From Schaalia odontolytica (GTDB lineage Bacteria; Actinomycetota; Actinomycetes; Actinomycetales; Actinomycetaceae), in NCBI RefSeq assembly GCF_002847525.1, contig NZ_PKKM01000004.1, positions 1 through 64,000 of the forward strand: a stretch of 64,000 nt of DNA. Reading direction: 5' to 3'. Positions 15,564-24,475 of this stretch are shown one piece after another. Below the pieces are notes generated by a model, which saw nothing but the letters and a program-made list of their open reading frames with translations, was not told the origin of the DNA and did no database searches. Positions within the stretch are counted from its first letter, which is position 1. Each line of letters opens with the position of its first letter. Made by a program: the position numbers and the translations under genes.

Positions 15564-16769
15564 ATGTTGATTCTGCACACCTCCGACTGGCACCTGGGAC
15601 GCACCCTGCACGGCGCGTCCCTGGGCGACAGCGCGGACGCGTTCATCGAGTGGTTGGTGGCCCTGGTGCGTGAGCGCGGCGTGGACGCCGTGCTCATCTC
15701 GGGCGACGTGTTCGACCGCGCGGTCCCGCCCGTGGATGCGCTCGCGCGGATGCGCCGCGCCCTGCGCGAGCTGACGGAGATCACGACGGTCATCCTGACC
15801 TCGGGAAACCACGATGGGGCGGCGCGCCTGGGGCTTTTCGCCGACATGCTGACCCCCTCGCTGCACGTGGTGACGGACCCCGAGGCGATCGGCACGCCCG
15901 TCGAGGCCGGGGGCGCCCTCGTCTACCCGATGCCCTACCTGGAGCCCGACCTCGTGCGCCAGAGCCTGTCGGACCTGCCTGTGCGGGGCGAGGACGACCT
16001 GCCCGCTCCCCTGCCCCGCTCCCACCAGGCGGTCCTGGCGGCCGCCCTGCGCCGGGTGCGCGCGGACCTTTCGGACAGGCGCGACGCGGGCGACGAGCGT
16101 CCGGCCATCGCGATGCCGCACGCCTTCGTGACGGGCGCCCAGGCCTCGGACTCCGAGCGCGACATCCAGGTGGGCGGCGTGCCCTCCGTATCGGCAGACC
16201 TGTTCGACACCCTCGGGGCTGAGGAGCCGCTGGCCCACGGCCTGGACTACGTGGCCGCCGGGCACCTGCACCGCCCGCAGGACATCTCGGGCGCATCCGT
16301 CCCGATCCGCTACGCGGGCTCCCCCATCGCGTATTCCTTCTCCGAGGCCGGGGCCGCCAAGTCGATCACCCTCGTAACCACGGACGCCACCTCGGTGACA
16401 GACATCGAGGTGGTTCCCATCCCGACGCTGCGCGCCGTCGCGGTGCTCGAGGGAACCATGGATGAGCTGCTCGCGGATCCCGACGAGGCCACCACGGCCT
16501 CGTACCTGTCGATCACGGTTACGGACGACGCGCGCCCCGAGCGCATGGTTCCGCGTATACGCGAGGTCTACCCGCACGCCCTCGTCGTCGTACACCGACC
16601 CTCCCAGGCCCCCTCGCTGGCTCCCGCGATGGCCGTGCGCGCATCCCGCGATCCGCGTGAGGTCACGGAGGAGTTTTACGAGGCCGTGGGTGGGCGGGCG
16701 CTGAGCGCTCAGGAGCGCGAGCTTGCCCTGGACGTGTGGTCGGCGCTTCGAGGAAAGGACATGCAGTGA
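15564..16769 (+). CDS. sbcD: exonuclease subunit SbcD
   Basis: A 401-residue nuclease subunit of the SbcCD (Mre11-Rad50 type) complex, which opens hairpins and trims blocked DNA ends. It has the calcineurin-like phosphoesterase motifs DWHLG (after HTS), SGDVFDR, SGNHDG and GHLHRPQ. Start ATG 15564 gives MLILHTSDWHLG, the standard N-terminus. Its stop overlaps sbcC by 4 bases. Confidence 0.95.
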   Translation: MLILHTSDWHLGRTLHGASLGDSADAFIEWLVALVRERGVDAVLISGDVFDRAVPPVDALARMRRALRELTEITTVILTSGNHDGAARLGLFADMLTPSLHVVTDPEAIGTPVEAGGALVYPMPYLEPDLVRQSLSDLPVRGEDDLPAPLPRSHQAVLAAALRRVRADLSDRRDAGDERPAIAMPHAFVTGAQASDSERDIQVGGVPSVSADLFDTLGAEEPLAHGLDYVAAGHLHRPQDISGASVPIRYAGSPIAYSFSEAGAAKSITLVTTDATSVTDIEVVPIPTLRAVAVLEGTMDELLADPDEATTASYLSITVTDDARPERMVPRIREVYPHALVVVHRPSQAPSLAPAMAVRASRDPREVTEEFYEAVGGRALSAQERELALDVWSALRGKDMQ

Positions 16770-19700
16770 AGATTCGGTGGCTGCGTATCACGGGCATCGG
16801 CCCCTTCGCGGGCGAGCACACGGTCGACTTTTCGGCCTTCGAGGACTCGGGCCTGTTCCTGCTGGACGGGCCGACGGGCGCGGGAAAGTCCACGCTCATC
16901 GACGCGATCACCTTCGCCCTATACGGCGACGTGGCGCGCACGAAGGACGCATCGAAGGACCGGCTGCGCTCCAACCACATTTCGGATTCGGATCCGTCGG
17001 AGGCGGACCTGGTGTTCGAGGTGGCGACGGGCATCTACCGCGTGACGCGTACGCCCGCGTACACCCCGTCGGGCAAGAAATCCCAGCGTAATTCGAAGTC
17101 GACGCTCACTCGCGTCGTGGAGGACCCGGACGCTCCGGACGGGTGGCGCACGGTCGAGCCGATCGCGTCAGGTCCGCGCGACGTGGGCTACGAGATTCCG
17201 CGCATTGTCGGTCTGGATAAGGACCAGTTCCTGCAGACGATCGTCCTCCCGCAGGGCAAGTTCTCCCAGTTCCTCAACGCCACGTCGGATGCTCGCGAGC
17301 AGATTCTACGCGACATTTTCGACACGCAGATCTACGTGGACTTCACGAAGGCTCTCGTCGATGCGGCTGCCTCGTCGAAGCGCGGCATCGAGGAGCGGCG
17401 CCTCGCCGCCGTTGGCGCTTTCGAGCGCGTGCGGTCGCTGGATGACGCCCTGAGCGAGGACGCGCACACGGATGCACCCAGCGCGCAGGAGCGCTCAGCC
17501 GAGATCGAGGAGGCCGCTCAGTTGGATGCGGGCGCAGAGGATTCCAGCGCCGTGACGCGCTGGGCCGAGGAAGCATGCAATCGCGCGCGAGAGGCGCACG
17601 CGCAGACCCTGCGCGTTGCCGAGGCGGCCACGGCAACCGCGCGGGAGGCTTCCCGTGCCCTGTCCGAGGGGCGTGCCCTCGCTGAGGCCCAGGCGGAGCA
17701 CGCGCGCGTCAGCGCGACGCTCGCCGAGCTCACCGCGTCGGAGGAAGCAATCGCATCCGACCGTGAGCTCGCGGGGCAGGCCCGCCGAGCGCTGGCCGTG
17801 GCGCCCCTCGACGCGGCCGAGGTCTCGGCACATGCTCGCTTGGAGGCCGCGGGAGACCAGGTCGCGGCCCTGTCCCCCGCCCTCGGAGACGAAGATTCCA
17901 TCGATCCCTCCTCCCTCACACCCGAGACCGTGTCCGCTCTCGGCGAGCGGGCGCAGGACCTGCGCGACGAGGCGACGCGCACGCGCGGCTCGCTCGAGGA
18001 GGCCCTGGCCGTCGAGCGTTCGCTGCCCGAAGCACGCGCCCAGATCGAGTTGCTGCGCTCCCAGCGCGAGCAGGCATCTGCGCGCATCGCGTCCATCGAG
18101 GCCGAGCGCGAGGAATTGCCCCTCGCGATTCAGCAAGCCACCGAGGCCCTGCGCCTCATGCGAGCGGATGCCGACACGCTGCCCGAGGCCGCGTCCGCGC
18201 TGCGTGCCATCAACGAGCGACTGGACGCCTCCATGCAGGCGGATCTGCTGCGCTCGGCCCTCCTCGGCGCATCGGACGAGCTGCGCGAGGCCACGGTCAC
18301 CGCAAAGCTCGCGAACGCCGCGGCGGCGGACGGCCACGACCTGTGGATCGCGCAGAGCGCATCGGCGCTCGCACGCGAACTCGAAGAGGACATGCCCTGT
18401 CCCGTGTGCGGGTCCACCGCTCACCCCGCTCCCGCACCTGCCGCGGACGGGGAGATCACGCGCGAGCAGGTCGCGGAGCTGGACCAGGCGCGAGACCGCG
18501 CGGAGGGTGCGCTCCGAGATGCGCAGGCTCGCCACCAGGATCTCGTACGCCGTATCGCCCAGCTCAACGAGGTGGCCGGCGCCCCCACTCCGACTCTCGA
18601 GACCGAGCGGGATCGGGCCGCCGAACTCGTTGCGAAGCTCGAGGCTCTCAGCCCGCAGATCACAGAGATCGAGGCGGCCCTCGCGCAGGAGCGAGCCCGC
18701 CTCGATGGACTGACGGATGCCCTCGCGAGCGCCCGAGAGGCCGCCGCGTCCCTCGCCTCCACCCTGCAGGAGCGCGAATCCGCCCTGGCTGCGGCTGTGG
18801 CTCGCGTGGAGACTGAGCGCGCCGACTTCGCCTCCCTCGATGCGCGCGCGGCGCACCTGGATGAGCGCGCACACCGGGCGGCGGCCTTGGCCGGGGCCTG
18901 CGCCGATTGGGCTAACGCCCGCGCTGCGCTCGCACAGGCGCGCCACGCCCTTGCGGATGCGCTGACGGAACAGGCCCTCGAGGCGGACTCGTGGCGCGCG
19001 CTCCTGCTTCCTCTTCCCCAGGTCGAGGCTCTCGAGGCGCGCGTGGCCGCGCACGAGAAGGCGATCTTCGCGGCACACGAAGCTCTTGCTTCGGAGCGCC
19101 TCACCCGCGCGACAGCAGCGTCCGCACCGGACCTTGAGGCTCTCACCGAGAGCGCCCGCAAGGCCGAGGAGGACGCCGCTGCAGCTTCCCGAGCCTCGGG
19201 CATTCTCGAGCAGCACTGCGCGCAGCTCGACGCCGCCCACGCCTCGCTCGAAGATGCGTTGGAGGCACTCGCGCGCGCCCGGGAGCAGGCCGGCCCCATC
19301 CGCCGCCTCGCAGACATTGCCGCCGCGTCCGGTCCCGAGAACCTGGCCTCCACTCCCCTGTCGGCGTGGGTGCTCATCGCGCGACTAGAGGAGGTCCTGG
19401 CGGCCGCGAACCCGCGCCTGACGGCAATCTCGTCGGGACGCTACGAGCTCGTGTCCGTCCCCGACGACGGCACCGCCTCGCGTAAGTCCGGCCTCGGCCT
19501 GGCAATCATCGATCACGATACGGACGCGCTGCGCAGCCCGCGCACGCTGTCGGGCGGGGAAACGTTCTACACATCCCTCGCGCTGGCGCTCGGCCTCGCG
19601 GACGTCGTCTCAGCCGAGGCCGGAGGCGTCGAACTGCGCACGATGTTCATCGACGAGGGCTTTGGCTCGCTGGATTCGCACACGCTGAGCCTGGTCATGG

Positions 19701-19840
19701 CGCAGCTCCAGGCGCTGCGCTGCGCGGGCCGAACGGTCGGCGTCATCTCACACGTGGAAGAGATGGCGACCCAGATCGCGGATCAGATCCAGGTGCGGCC
19801 TCTGCCGGAGGGTGGATCGACCCTCAGCGTGCGCGCATAG
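16766..19840 (+). CDS. sbcC: exonuclease subunit SbcC (SMC-like ATPase)
   Basis: A 1024-residue partner of SbcD. It has Walker A GPTGAGKST near residue 36, two long Ala/Glu-rich coiled coils, a zinc hook CPVC (Cys 545 and 548) at the apex, and the C-terminal signature TLSGGETFYTSLALALGLADV with Walker B MFIDEGFGSLD. GTG 16766 lies inside the sbcD stop. The coiled coil is very Ala/Arg-rich and gives long false open frames on the other strand. Confidence 0.95.
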   Translation: MKIRWLRITGIGPFAGEHTVDFSAFEDSGLFLLDGPTGAGKSTLIDAITFALYGDVARTKDASKDRLRSNHISDSDPSEADLVFEVATGIYRVTRTPAYTPSGKKSQRNSKSTLTRVVEDPDAPDGWRTVEPIASGPRDVGYEIPRIVGLDKDQFLQTIVLPQGKFSQFLNATSDAREQILRDIFDTQIYVDFTKALVDAAASSKRGIEERRLAAVGAFERVRSLDDALSEDAHTDAPSAQERSAEIEEAAQLDAGAEDSSAVTRWAEEACNRAREAHAQTLRVAEAATATAREASRALSEGRALAEAQAEHARVSATLAELTASEEAIASDRELAGQARRALAVAPLDAAEVSAHARLEAAGDQVAALSPALGDEDSIDPSSLTPETVSALGERAQDLRDEATRTRGSLEEALAVERSLPEARAQIELLRSQREQASARIASIEAEREELPLAIQQATEALRLMRADADTLPEAASALRAINERLDASMQADLLRSALLGASDELREATVTAKLANAAAADGHDLWIAQSASALARELEEDMPCPVCGSTAHPAPAPAADGEITREQVAELDQARDRAEGALRDAQARHQDLVRRIAQLNEVAGAPTPTLETERDRAAELVAKLEALSPQITEIEAALAQERARLDGLTDALASAREAAASLASTLQERESALAAAVARVETERADFASLDARAAHLDERAHRAAALAGACADWANARAALAQARHALADALTEQALEADSWRALLLPLPQVEALEARVAAHEKAIFAAHEALASERLTRATAASAPDLEALTESARKAEEDAAAASRASGILEQHCAQLDAAHASLEDALEALARAREQAGPIRRLADIAAASGPENLASTPLSAWVLIARLEEVLAAANPRLTAISSGRYELVSVPDDGTASRKSGLGLAIIDHDTDALRSPRTLSGGETFYTSLALALGLADVVSAEAGGVELRTMFIDEGFGSLDSHTLSLVMAQLQALRCAGRTVGVISHVEEMATQIADQIQVRPLPEGGSTLSVRA

Positions 19841-19843
19841 GCG

Positions 19844-20314
19844 TCAGCCCTTGTGCAGGGCGAGGACGGCGGGGCGCTCGGAGCGGTCGAACCACGCCAG
19901 GGAGGACTCCCACAGGGCGGCCACGGCCTCGTCGGCGCTCTCCTGAGTGTCGGCGCTCAGGACGGCCTGGACCGCGGGCGAGGCGTCGGGCAGGTCCGCG
20001 AGGATAGCGGCCACGTCCGACCAGGTGTATTCGAAGGCCGCCGCCTCGAAAATGTGGGGTTCGATCTGCTCGCCGGGAGTCAGCGTCGTCGAGGTCGGGG
20101 TGTCGACGGCGAGGACGACGCGCGCCAGCCCCGCCCCCTCCGTCTCGCGCGCTAGCTCGAGGGAGGACAGTGCCGCCTCGGTGATGGCGTCATCCTCGAG
20201 GACCTCGATGTCCTCGCCGCTCATGCCGCCCTCGGGCACACACAGGACTCCGCTGCGCACGGGCGGCAGCAGGACGGACAGGTCGGACAGGACGGCGGGA
20301 ACGTAGACGCGCAT
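19844..20314 (-). CDS. DUF6912-like protein
   Basis: A 156-residue cytoplasmic protein beginning MRVYVPAVLSDLSVLLP, the pattern of the actinobacterial DUF6912 family. Start ATG 20314 lies two bases after the stop of the upstream ATPase gene, which supports this choice over a longer frame. It probably shares that transcript. No catalytic motif is visible; function unknown. Confidence 0.75.
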   Translation of the reverse strand: MRVYVPAVLSDLSVLLPPVRSGVLCVPEGGMSGEDIEVLEDDAITEAALSSLELARETEGAGLARVVLAVDTPTSTTLTPGEQIEPHIFEAAAFEYTWSDVAAILADLPDASPAVQAVLSADTQESADEAVAALWESSLAWFDRSERPAVLALHKG

Positions 20315-20316
20315 GA

Positions 20317-21504
20317 TCACAGTGTAGGCATCCACTGCTCGACAATGGCTTCCAACGCGTCGGAAGCGGCGCAACGCGTGCCGTTCTCGCCGAGCGCTTT
20401 GCCCCGCAGAGCAGCCCGACGAACGCCCGCGTCTTCATCGACGACATGAAAGAGACGATGAGGCATGAAGGCACCGATCGCGGCTTGTAAGGATGGGACC
20501 GGGTGCGGGCCAATCGCGTCCGTGCTCACGCGGTTGACGATGATGTCGACCGGAAGATCACGCCCATGTTCCTCCCACCAACGCGCCACGAAGGAGAGGC
20601 GGTTGATACCGACGATATCCCCGCGCGCGACGATCACGAGTCGGTCGGCGCGCTCGAGCACCCCGAGGGCAGCGTCGTCACGGTTGGCCCCTCGAGCGGT
20701 TTTTTCCAGGGAGGTCGAGGCGACATCAACGACGCAGTAGCGGGCGCTCAGACGCAGTGCGCCGACAATCGTTTCGATGCTCGGACGACTGACTTCGCGC
20801 CAGCGGTGCGGGGTCACGAGGCCGGTAACGACGCGCAGCCCCTCGGAGCGAGGGACGCTGGCGGCGTTGATGTCCTGGGGTGTGAGGGGTCCACGCGAGG
20901 CTGTACGCGCCAGGATCGACAGGCCCGAGGCCTGGACGGGCATCCCGAGGAGGTGCGCAATCGTCGGGTTAGCCGTGTCGGCATCGACGAGGAGGGTCGG
21001 TGCACTGCGCGCAAGAATCGCCGCGAGGCCACTCGCGATGGTCGTGCGTCCGGGTGCCCCACTGGTGCCCCACACGGCGATAACCGTCCCGGGAGAGGAG
21101 GGAGGGGGCGGAGGCGGGGGTTGCTCGTCGGATGCAGCCGCATGGACGCGGACGTTACGCGTGGCCGCGATGAGCGAATTGACGACCTGTTCGGGACTTC
21201 CCGGGGCCGCAACGGAGGCAACTCCGAGGGATGCAAGCCGAGACCGATCTGCGTGCGCTGCCAGAGCGACGACCGCCATGCCACACGAGCGCAGTGCATC
21301 GAGAGACTCGGCCGTCAGGTCCGGATCGCTGCCGTCGATGACGGCCAGGTCCGCAACGCCCGCGCGGGCCGCTGCGATCACCTCGGCGAGGTCAGCGCAG
21401 CGTCGAACAATCGCCAGGGTATCGCCGTGGCGCTGTATCGCCTGGATGAGGGGTGCTTCGTATCTCTGATCAGCCAGTATGACGACCCCGTGAACCGAAC
21501 TCAT
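20317..21504 (-). CDS. CpaE/TadZ-like P-loop ATPase
   Basis: A 395-residue protein with an N-terminal receiver-like domain (VADLAVIDGSDPDL), an eight-proline linker near residue 130, and a ParA/MinD-type ATPase with deviant Walker A WGTSGAPGRTT, LLVDAD and CVVDVAST. In Tad/Flp pilus loci CpaE/TadZ localises the machine. Here only a SAF-domain gene accompanies it and no pilin or secretion ATPase is in the window, so a pilus role is not established. Confidence 0.8.
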   Translation of the reverse strand: MSSVHGVVILADQRYEAPLIQAIQRHGDTLAIVRRCADLAEVIAAARAGVADLAVIDGSDPDLTAESLDALRSCGMAVVALAAHADRSRLASLGVASVAAPGSPEQVVNSLIAATRNVRVHAAASDEQPPPPPPPSSPGTVIAVWGTSGAPGRTTIASGLAAILARSAPTLLVDADTANPTIAHLLGMPVQASGLSILARTASRGPLTPQDINAASVPRSEGLRVVTGLVTPHRWREVSRPSIETIVGALRLSARYCVVDVASTSLEKTARGANRDDAALGVLERADRLVIVARGDIVGINRLSFVARWWEEHGRDLPVDIIVNRVSTDAIGPHPVPSLQAAIGAFMPHRLFHVVDEDAGVRRAALRGKALGENGTRCAASDALEAIVEQWMPTL

Positions 21505-22184
21505 GGCGCACCGACGGGCACGGCGGCGAGTCCATCCGTGGAACTTTGAGCGGCCAGGAGAACCGGAAGAGACTGGGAGTCGGCGAGAATCTCGATGCGT
21601 TGTCCCCGCCTCGTCTGGGATGATGCGGTCGCCTCAATCCTGCGCACGAAGGTAAAGGTTCCCTCGATTTCGCGCGCCGGTGCGATTCCTTGGGCCTGAG
21701 TTCGCGTCGGCACCGTCCACAGACGAATCTTGGTGCCGTCTGCCACCCCATCCGGAAGGCCGGTGGTTACGGTCACGGCAAGACGAACCGTATCTGCCGC
21801 GCTTTCCGCTGCCCCCTGCGTAATATCGGAGCGCATGAGGATCTGCCCGGGCGCAAGCTGACGCGTCGCGACGGACCCCATGGGAGCCTCGGATGTTGGG
21901 GCATAGACGGAGGCGTCCACGCGAAGGACGATTTCGCGCACGTTGTCGGCGGTGATGGCATCGCCGGGCGCAATCGTGGTCGTCACGGTGTAGACGCGGG
22001 TTCCTCCCCGGAGGAGCCCACTGAGGACACTGAAGGCGATCACGGACGCGATAACGAGGACCACTCCGATAATGAATCGGCGGTCCACCTTGCCGGGGGC
22101 GCGCGTCGGAATCGACACTGAAGCTGAGACGCGTTTCACTCTTCTATGATGCACGCTCAATCGAAAAAACGGTAGGTTGCCCAC
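21501..22184 (-). CDS. SAF-domain membrane protein (CpaB/FlgA-like)
   Basis: A 227-residue protein with a membrane helix FIIGVVLVIASVIAFSVLSG, then a SAF domain (TTIAPGDAITADNVREIVLR and APGQILMRSDITQ). CpaB-like proteins act in Tad pilus assembly at the wall. GTG 22184 or GTG 22139 could be the start. The end overlaps the CpaE-like gene by 4 bases, so the two are co-transcribed and probably work together. Confidence 0.75.
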   Translation of the reverse strand: MGNLPFFRLSVHHRRVKRVSASVSIPTRAPGKVDRRFIIGVVLVIASVIAFSVLSGLLRGGTRVYTVTTTIAPGDAITADNVREIVLRVDASVYAPTSEAPMGSVATRQLAPGQILMRSDITQGAAESAADTVRLAVTVTTGLPDGVADGTKIRLWTVPTRTQAQGIAPAREIEGTFTFVRRIEATASSQTRRGQRIEILADSQSLPVLLAAQSSTDGLAAVPVGAP

Positions 22185-22277
22185 TACTCATCACAACCAA
22201 CCGATCTGATCGGCGAAGTGACGCGTAAAAAATTGCCGACTCAAACCAATCAAACGAAGCAACCTCAACTGATAGCA

Positions 22278-22293
22278 TGTTGCCATGGCAACA
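22278..22293. promoter_or_regulatory. 16-bp palindrome over the start codon of the HTH gene
   Basis: TGTTGCCATGGCAACA is a perfect palindrome centred on the ATG at 22285. A GATAGC element 9-15 bases upstream could be a -10 box, which would make the mRNA leaderless or nearly so. A protein bound here would block transcription start, so autoregulation by the encoded HTH protein is an attractive guess. Confidence 0.55.
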
Positions 22294-22497
22294 CGATTCC
22301 TCACTCTCGCTGATGTCGCCGAGACCCTGAATCTCACGATGTCAGCCACCCGCGCCCTCGTTTCCTCCGGCGAGCTCCCGGCCATTCAGGTCGGCGGCAA
22401 GCACGTGTGGAGGATCGAAGAATCGGTCCTGGAGCAGTTCATCCAGGATCAATACGTCGCGACGCGCGAGCGTCAGAAGGCGGAAAACACTCAGTAA
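22285..22497 (+). CDS. BldC/excisionase-type helix-turn-helix protein
   Basis: A 70-residue MerR-like winged-helix protein: LTLADVAETLNLTMSATRALVSSGELPAIQVGGKHVWRI is the excisionase/BldC fold with a wing. In actinobacteria such proteins are small regulators. It starts within a perfect palindrome. Its end overlaps the convergent gene by 7 bases. It is divergent from the SAF/CpaE operon. Confidence 0.85.
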   Translation: MATRFLTLADVAETLNLTMSATRALVSSGELPAIQVGGKHVWRIEESVLEQFIQDQYVATRERQKAENTQ

Positions 22498-23051
22498 TCG
22501 GTCGACCATCGCTGGCCGATGACGCGGAGTCGACGAAGCCCCGCGAGTGCCAGCGAGACGGTCACCCCTTCCTGTTCATCGCGGCCGTCATAGGTGATGG
22601 CCGCACCGCTGAGGGCAACATCGACATGGTCCGCATAGACCGCGTCGATGACTCCCCTGCGGTCACCACCGTCGGACTCAATGGCGACGCCGACTCCTCG
22701 CGCGCTCAGCTCTCGCAGCACGTGCCCGACACCGACCCCACCCCTGATCGACGATTCTCGGGCGGCACTACGACCCAGAGGCCACGCGCCGACGATGGCA
22801 GACAGCATCACAAGGCTGTCGCCGCTTTCTCCACGCATGAGCACCCACGTTCGCGTTGAGTCAAGGATCTGACCCGACACGACCTGTCCGCCACGCAACG
22901 CGAGGGTAACGATGCCCGAGGCGCCAGCGAGCCGCGCCGACAGGGTCACCGACGCGCGCTCAGCATCTGTGAGTTCATCGATGAGTTCTTCGAGGTCGCG
23001 CACGCGCTGCTCATCGAAGCGCGCTTCCAGTTCGGCAATGAATGCTGACAT
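22491..23051 (-). CDS. conserved hypothetical protein, possible coiled-coil plus beta domain
   Basis: A 186-residue protein starting MSAFIAELEARFDEQRVRDL. The N-terminal 40 residues are helical and acidic. The rest is beta-rich with repeated blocks such as GIVTLALRGGQVVSGQILDS, GVGVAIESDGGDRRGVIDAV and GAAITYDG. AGGGA lies 8 bases before ATG 23051. I recognise no family with confidence. It is cytoplasmic by composition. Confidence 0.65.
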   Translation of the reverse strand: MSAFIAELEARFDEQRVRDLEELIDELTDAERASVTLSARLAGASGIVTLALRGGQVVSGQILDSTRTWVLMRGESGDSLVMLSAIVGAWPLGRSAARESSIRGGVGVGHVLRELSARGVGVAIESDGGDRRGVIDAVYADHVDVALSGAAITYDGRDEQEGVTVSLALAGLRRLRVIGQRWSTDY

Positions 23052-23128
23052 GTCCATATCCCTACGATGCCACACTCCCACCCACAAAGCGCTCCACATC
23101 ACATTTTCATATCATTTTGACAAACGTA

Positions 23129-23157
23129 TTGACACATACTGACATGAAGCGGATAGT
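23129..23157 (+). promoter_or_regulatory. sigma-70-type promoter of the LysM gene
   Basis: TTGACA (23129-23134), 17 bp, GATAGT (23152-23157). A second TTGACA at 23118 precedes it. The LysM start codon is about 35 bp beyond the predicted transcription start. Confidence 0.5.
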
Positions 23158-23197
23158 TAGATGCAACGAATCCGTCTCACTCGATGAAGAGTTCACC

Positions 23198-23896
23198 ATG
23201 ACTGATGATTCACGCACTCCCCTGGGTCAGGAACACCTGTCCGATGCTTTTCTCTGGCTGGTCGGTACCCCGCTGACCATCCTTGATTCGCTCTACCTAA
23301 CCAGACTCGCCCCACCCCTCGAACCCGAGCACCCGGACACTCTGGTTGTCTGGATACTCGGCGTGCTTGCGCTCTTCCTGCTGATCTGGGGCCTCCTCAG
23401 CTCGGCGTGCGCCCACCTCGCACTCCTGCGTGGCGCCCCGCCGGCCGTCCGCCGCGTCGCACACGCGCTCGTCGCTCGCTGCGGAACCAGGCTGGCGCGC
23501 TCAATGCTCGCCCGGGCGGGCGCCAGCGCACTCATCGGGTCCGCGCTGGTGAGCGCCGCACCGGTTGCTGCTTCGATAGCGGCTCCGCAAGAGAGCTCAT
23601 CACCGGGGGTTTCGCTCACGTGGGCGGATAGCCCACACCCCTCAGAGCCCACCCAGGAGCCGCCGCACGCCTCGCCGGATTCTTCCTCCGCACCGGCATC
23701 GACCTCCCCCAATTCGATCACAGTCGCGCCGGGCGATTCCCTGTGGTCGATTGCCGCGTCCCTGCATCCCGGAGCTGACGACGCCCGCATCGACGCAACG
23801 TGGCGCGCTATTCACGAGGCCAACGCGGGCACAGTACCCGACCCGGACCTCATCCATCCCGGCCAGCAACTCACACTCCCCCAGGACTTGCCATGA
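23198..23896 (+). CDS. LysM-domain membrane protein
   Basis: A 232-residue protein: membrane helix VVWILGVLALFLLIWGLLSS, a second hydrophobic segment near residue 120 (ASALIGSALVSAAPVAASIA), a Pro/Ser-rich spacer, and a C-terminal LysM (ITVAPGDSLWSIAASLHPG ... LIHPGQQLTLP), which binds peptidoglycan glycan. Start ATG 23198 has GATGAAGAG upstream; a longer frame to 23144 is possible. The stop overlaps the next gene by 4 bases. Confidence 0.85.
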   Translation: MTDDSRTPLGQEHLSDAFLWLVGTPLTILDSLYLTRLAPPLEPEHPDTLVVWILGVLALFLLIWGLLSSACAHLALLRGAPPAVRRVAHALVARCGTRLARSMLARAGASALIGSALVSAAPVAASIAAPQESSSPGVSLTWADSPHPSEPTQEPPHASPDSSSAPASTSPNSITVAPGDSLWSIAASLHPGADDARIDATWRAIHEANAGTVPDPDLIHPGQQLTLPQDLP

Positions 23897-24387
23897 GCGC
23901 ACAAATCGCACCCAGGCCTCGCAGCATCGAGCCGAGGATGAGACGGGCGGCCTCAACGCGGCCCAGCCCCACCCATCCGGTCCAGCCCGCGCCTTTCCGA
24001 TGGAGTCGCAACGAGGCACTTCCCCACGGTCACTCACTCTCGCAGGCGCCACAGCGCACGGATGCGCCCACGCCGCGCAATCTGCCCGATGCCCAGCAGT
24101 GGGCCGCCACGCTTGCGCGTGCAATCATCGAGGTGGTCACGGGGGCACGCCAGGCTCCACAGCTGCGGCGCTGGCTCCTCCCAGAGCTCTACGGCGCGCT
24201 CACAACCGTCCACCTCTCCCCCTGTGCGCGCAGCACTCGTCCAATTCACGTGCGCACGTGTCCGATCGATGCGGCGACCACCGAGGCAGCCGTCATCGTG
24301 TCCACCGCGGCTCGCACGTACGCGCTCGCCCTGCGCCTCGAAGAATACCGCGGGCGCTGGATGATGACGGCACTCGAGCTCGCCTAA
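23893..24387 (+). CDS. Rv3235-family protein
   Basis: A 164-residue protein with a disordered, Pro/Arg-rich first half and a C-terminal domain (WAATLARAIIEVVTGARQAPQLRRWL ... YALALRLEEYRGRWMMTALEL) typical of the actinobacterial Rv3235 family encoded beside secA. The ATG overlaps the LysM gene stop. The function is unknown; conserved proximity to secA is the main context clue. Confidence 0.75.
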   Translation: MSAQIAPRPRSIEPRMRRAASTRPSPTHPVQPAPFRWSRNEALPHGHSLSQAPQRTDAPTPRNLPDAQQWAATLARAIIEVVTGARQAPQLRRWLLPELYGALTTVHLSPCARSTRPIHVRTCPIDAATTEAAVIVSTAARTYALALRLEEYRGRWMMTALELA

Positions 24388-24422
24388 CCACGGCGACGAG
24401 GCCCCGGCTTCGGATACAACAA

Positions 24423-24458
24423 ACGGGTGAGGGGCTCCCGCAGGAACCCCTCACCCGT
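24423..24458. terminator. bidirectional hairpin between the Rv3235-like gene and secA
   Basis: A perfect 12-bp stem ACGGGTGAGGGG/CCCCTCACCCGT with a 12-base loop lies between two convergent stop codons. No T-run follows on either strand. Confidence 0.7.
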
Positions 24459-24475
24459 GTGCTGTAGCAATCAGC

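Noticed and set aside
17495-19240. 581-codon open frame opposite sbcC
   Set aside because: It mirrors the Ala/Glu coiled coil of SbcC and has no recognisable domain.
20317-22184. Tad/Flp pilus locus
   Set aside because: Only CpaE-like and SAF proteins are present; no secretion ATPase, TadB/C or pilin gene lies in the window.
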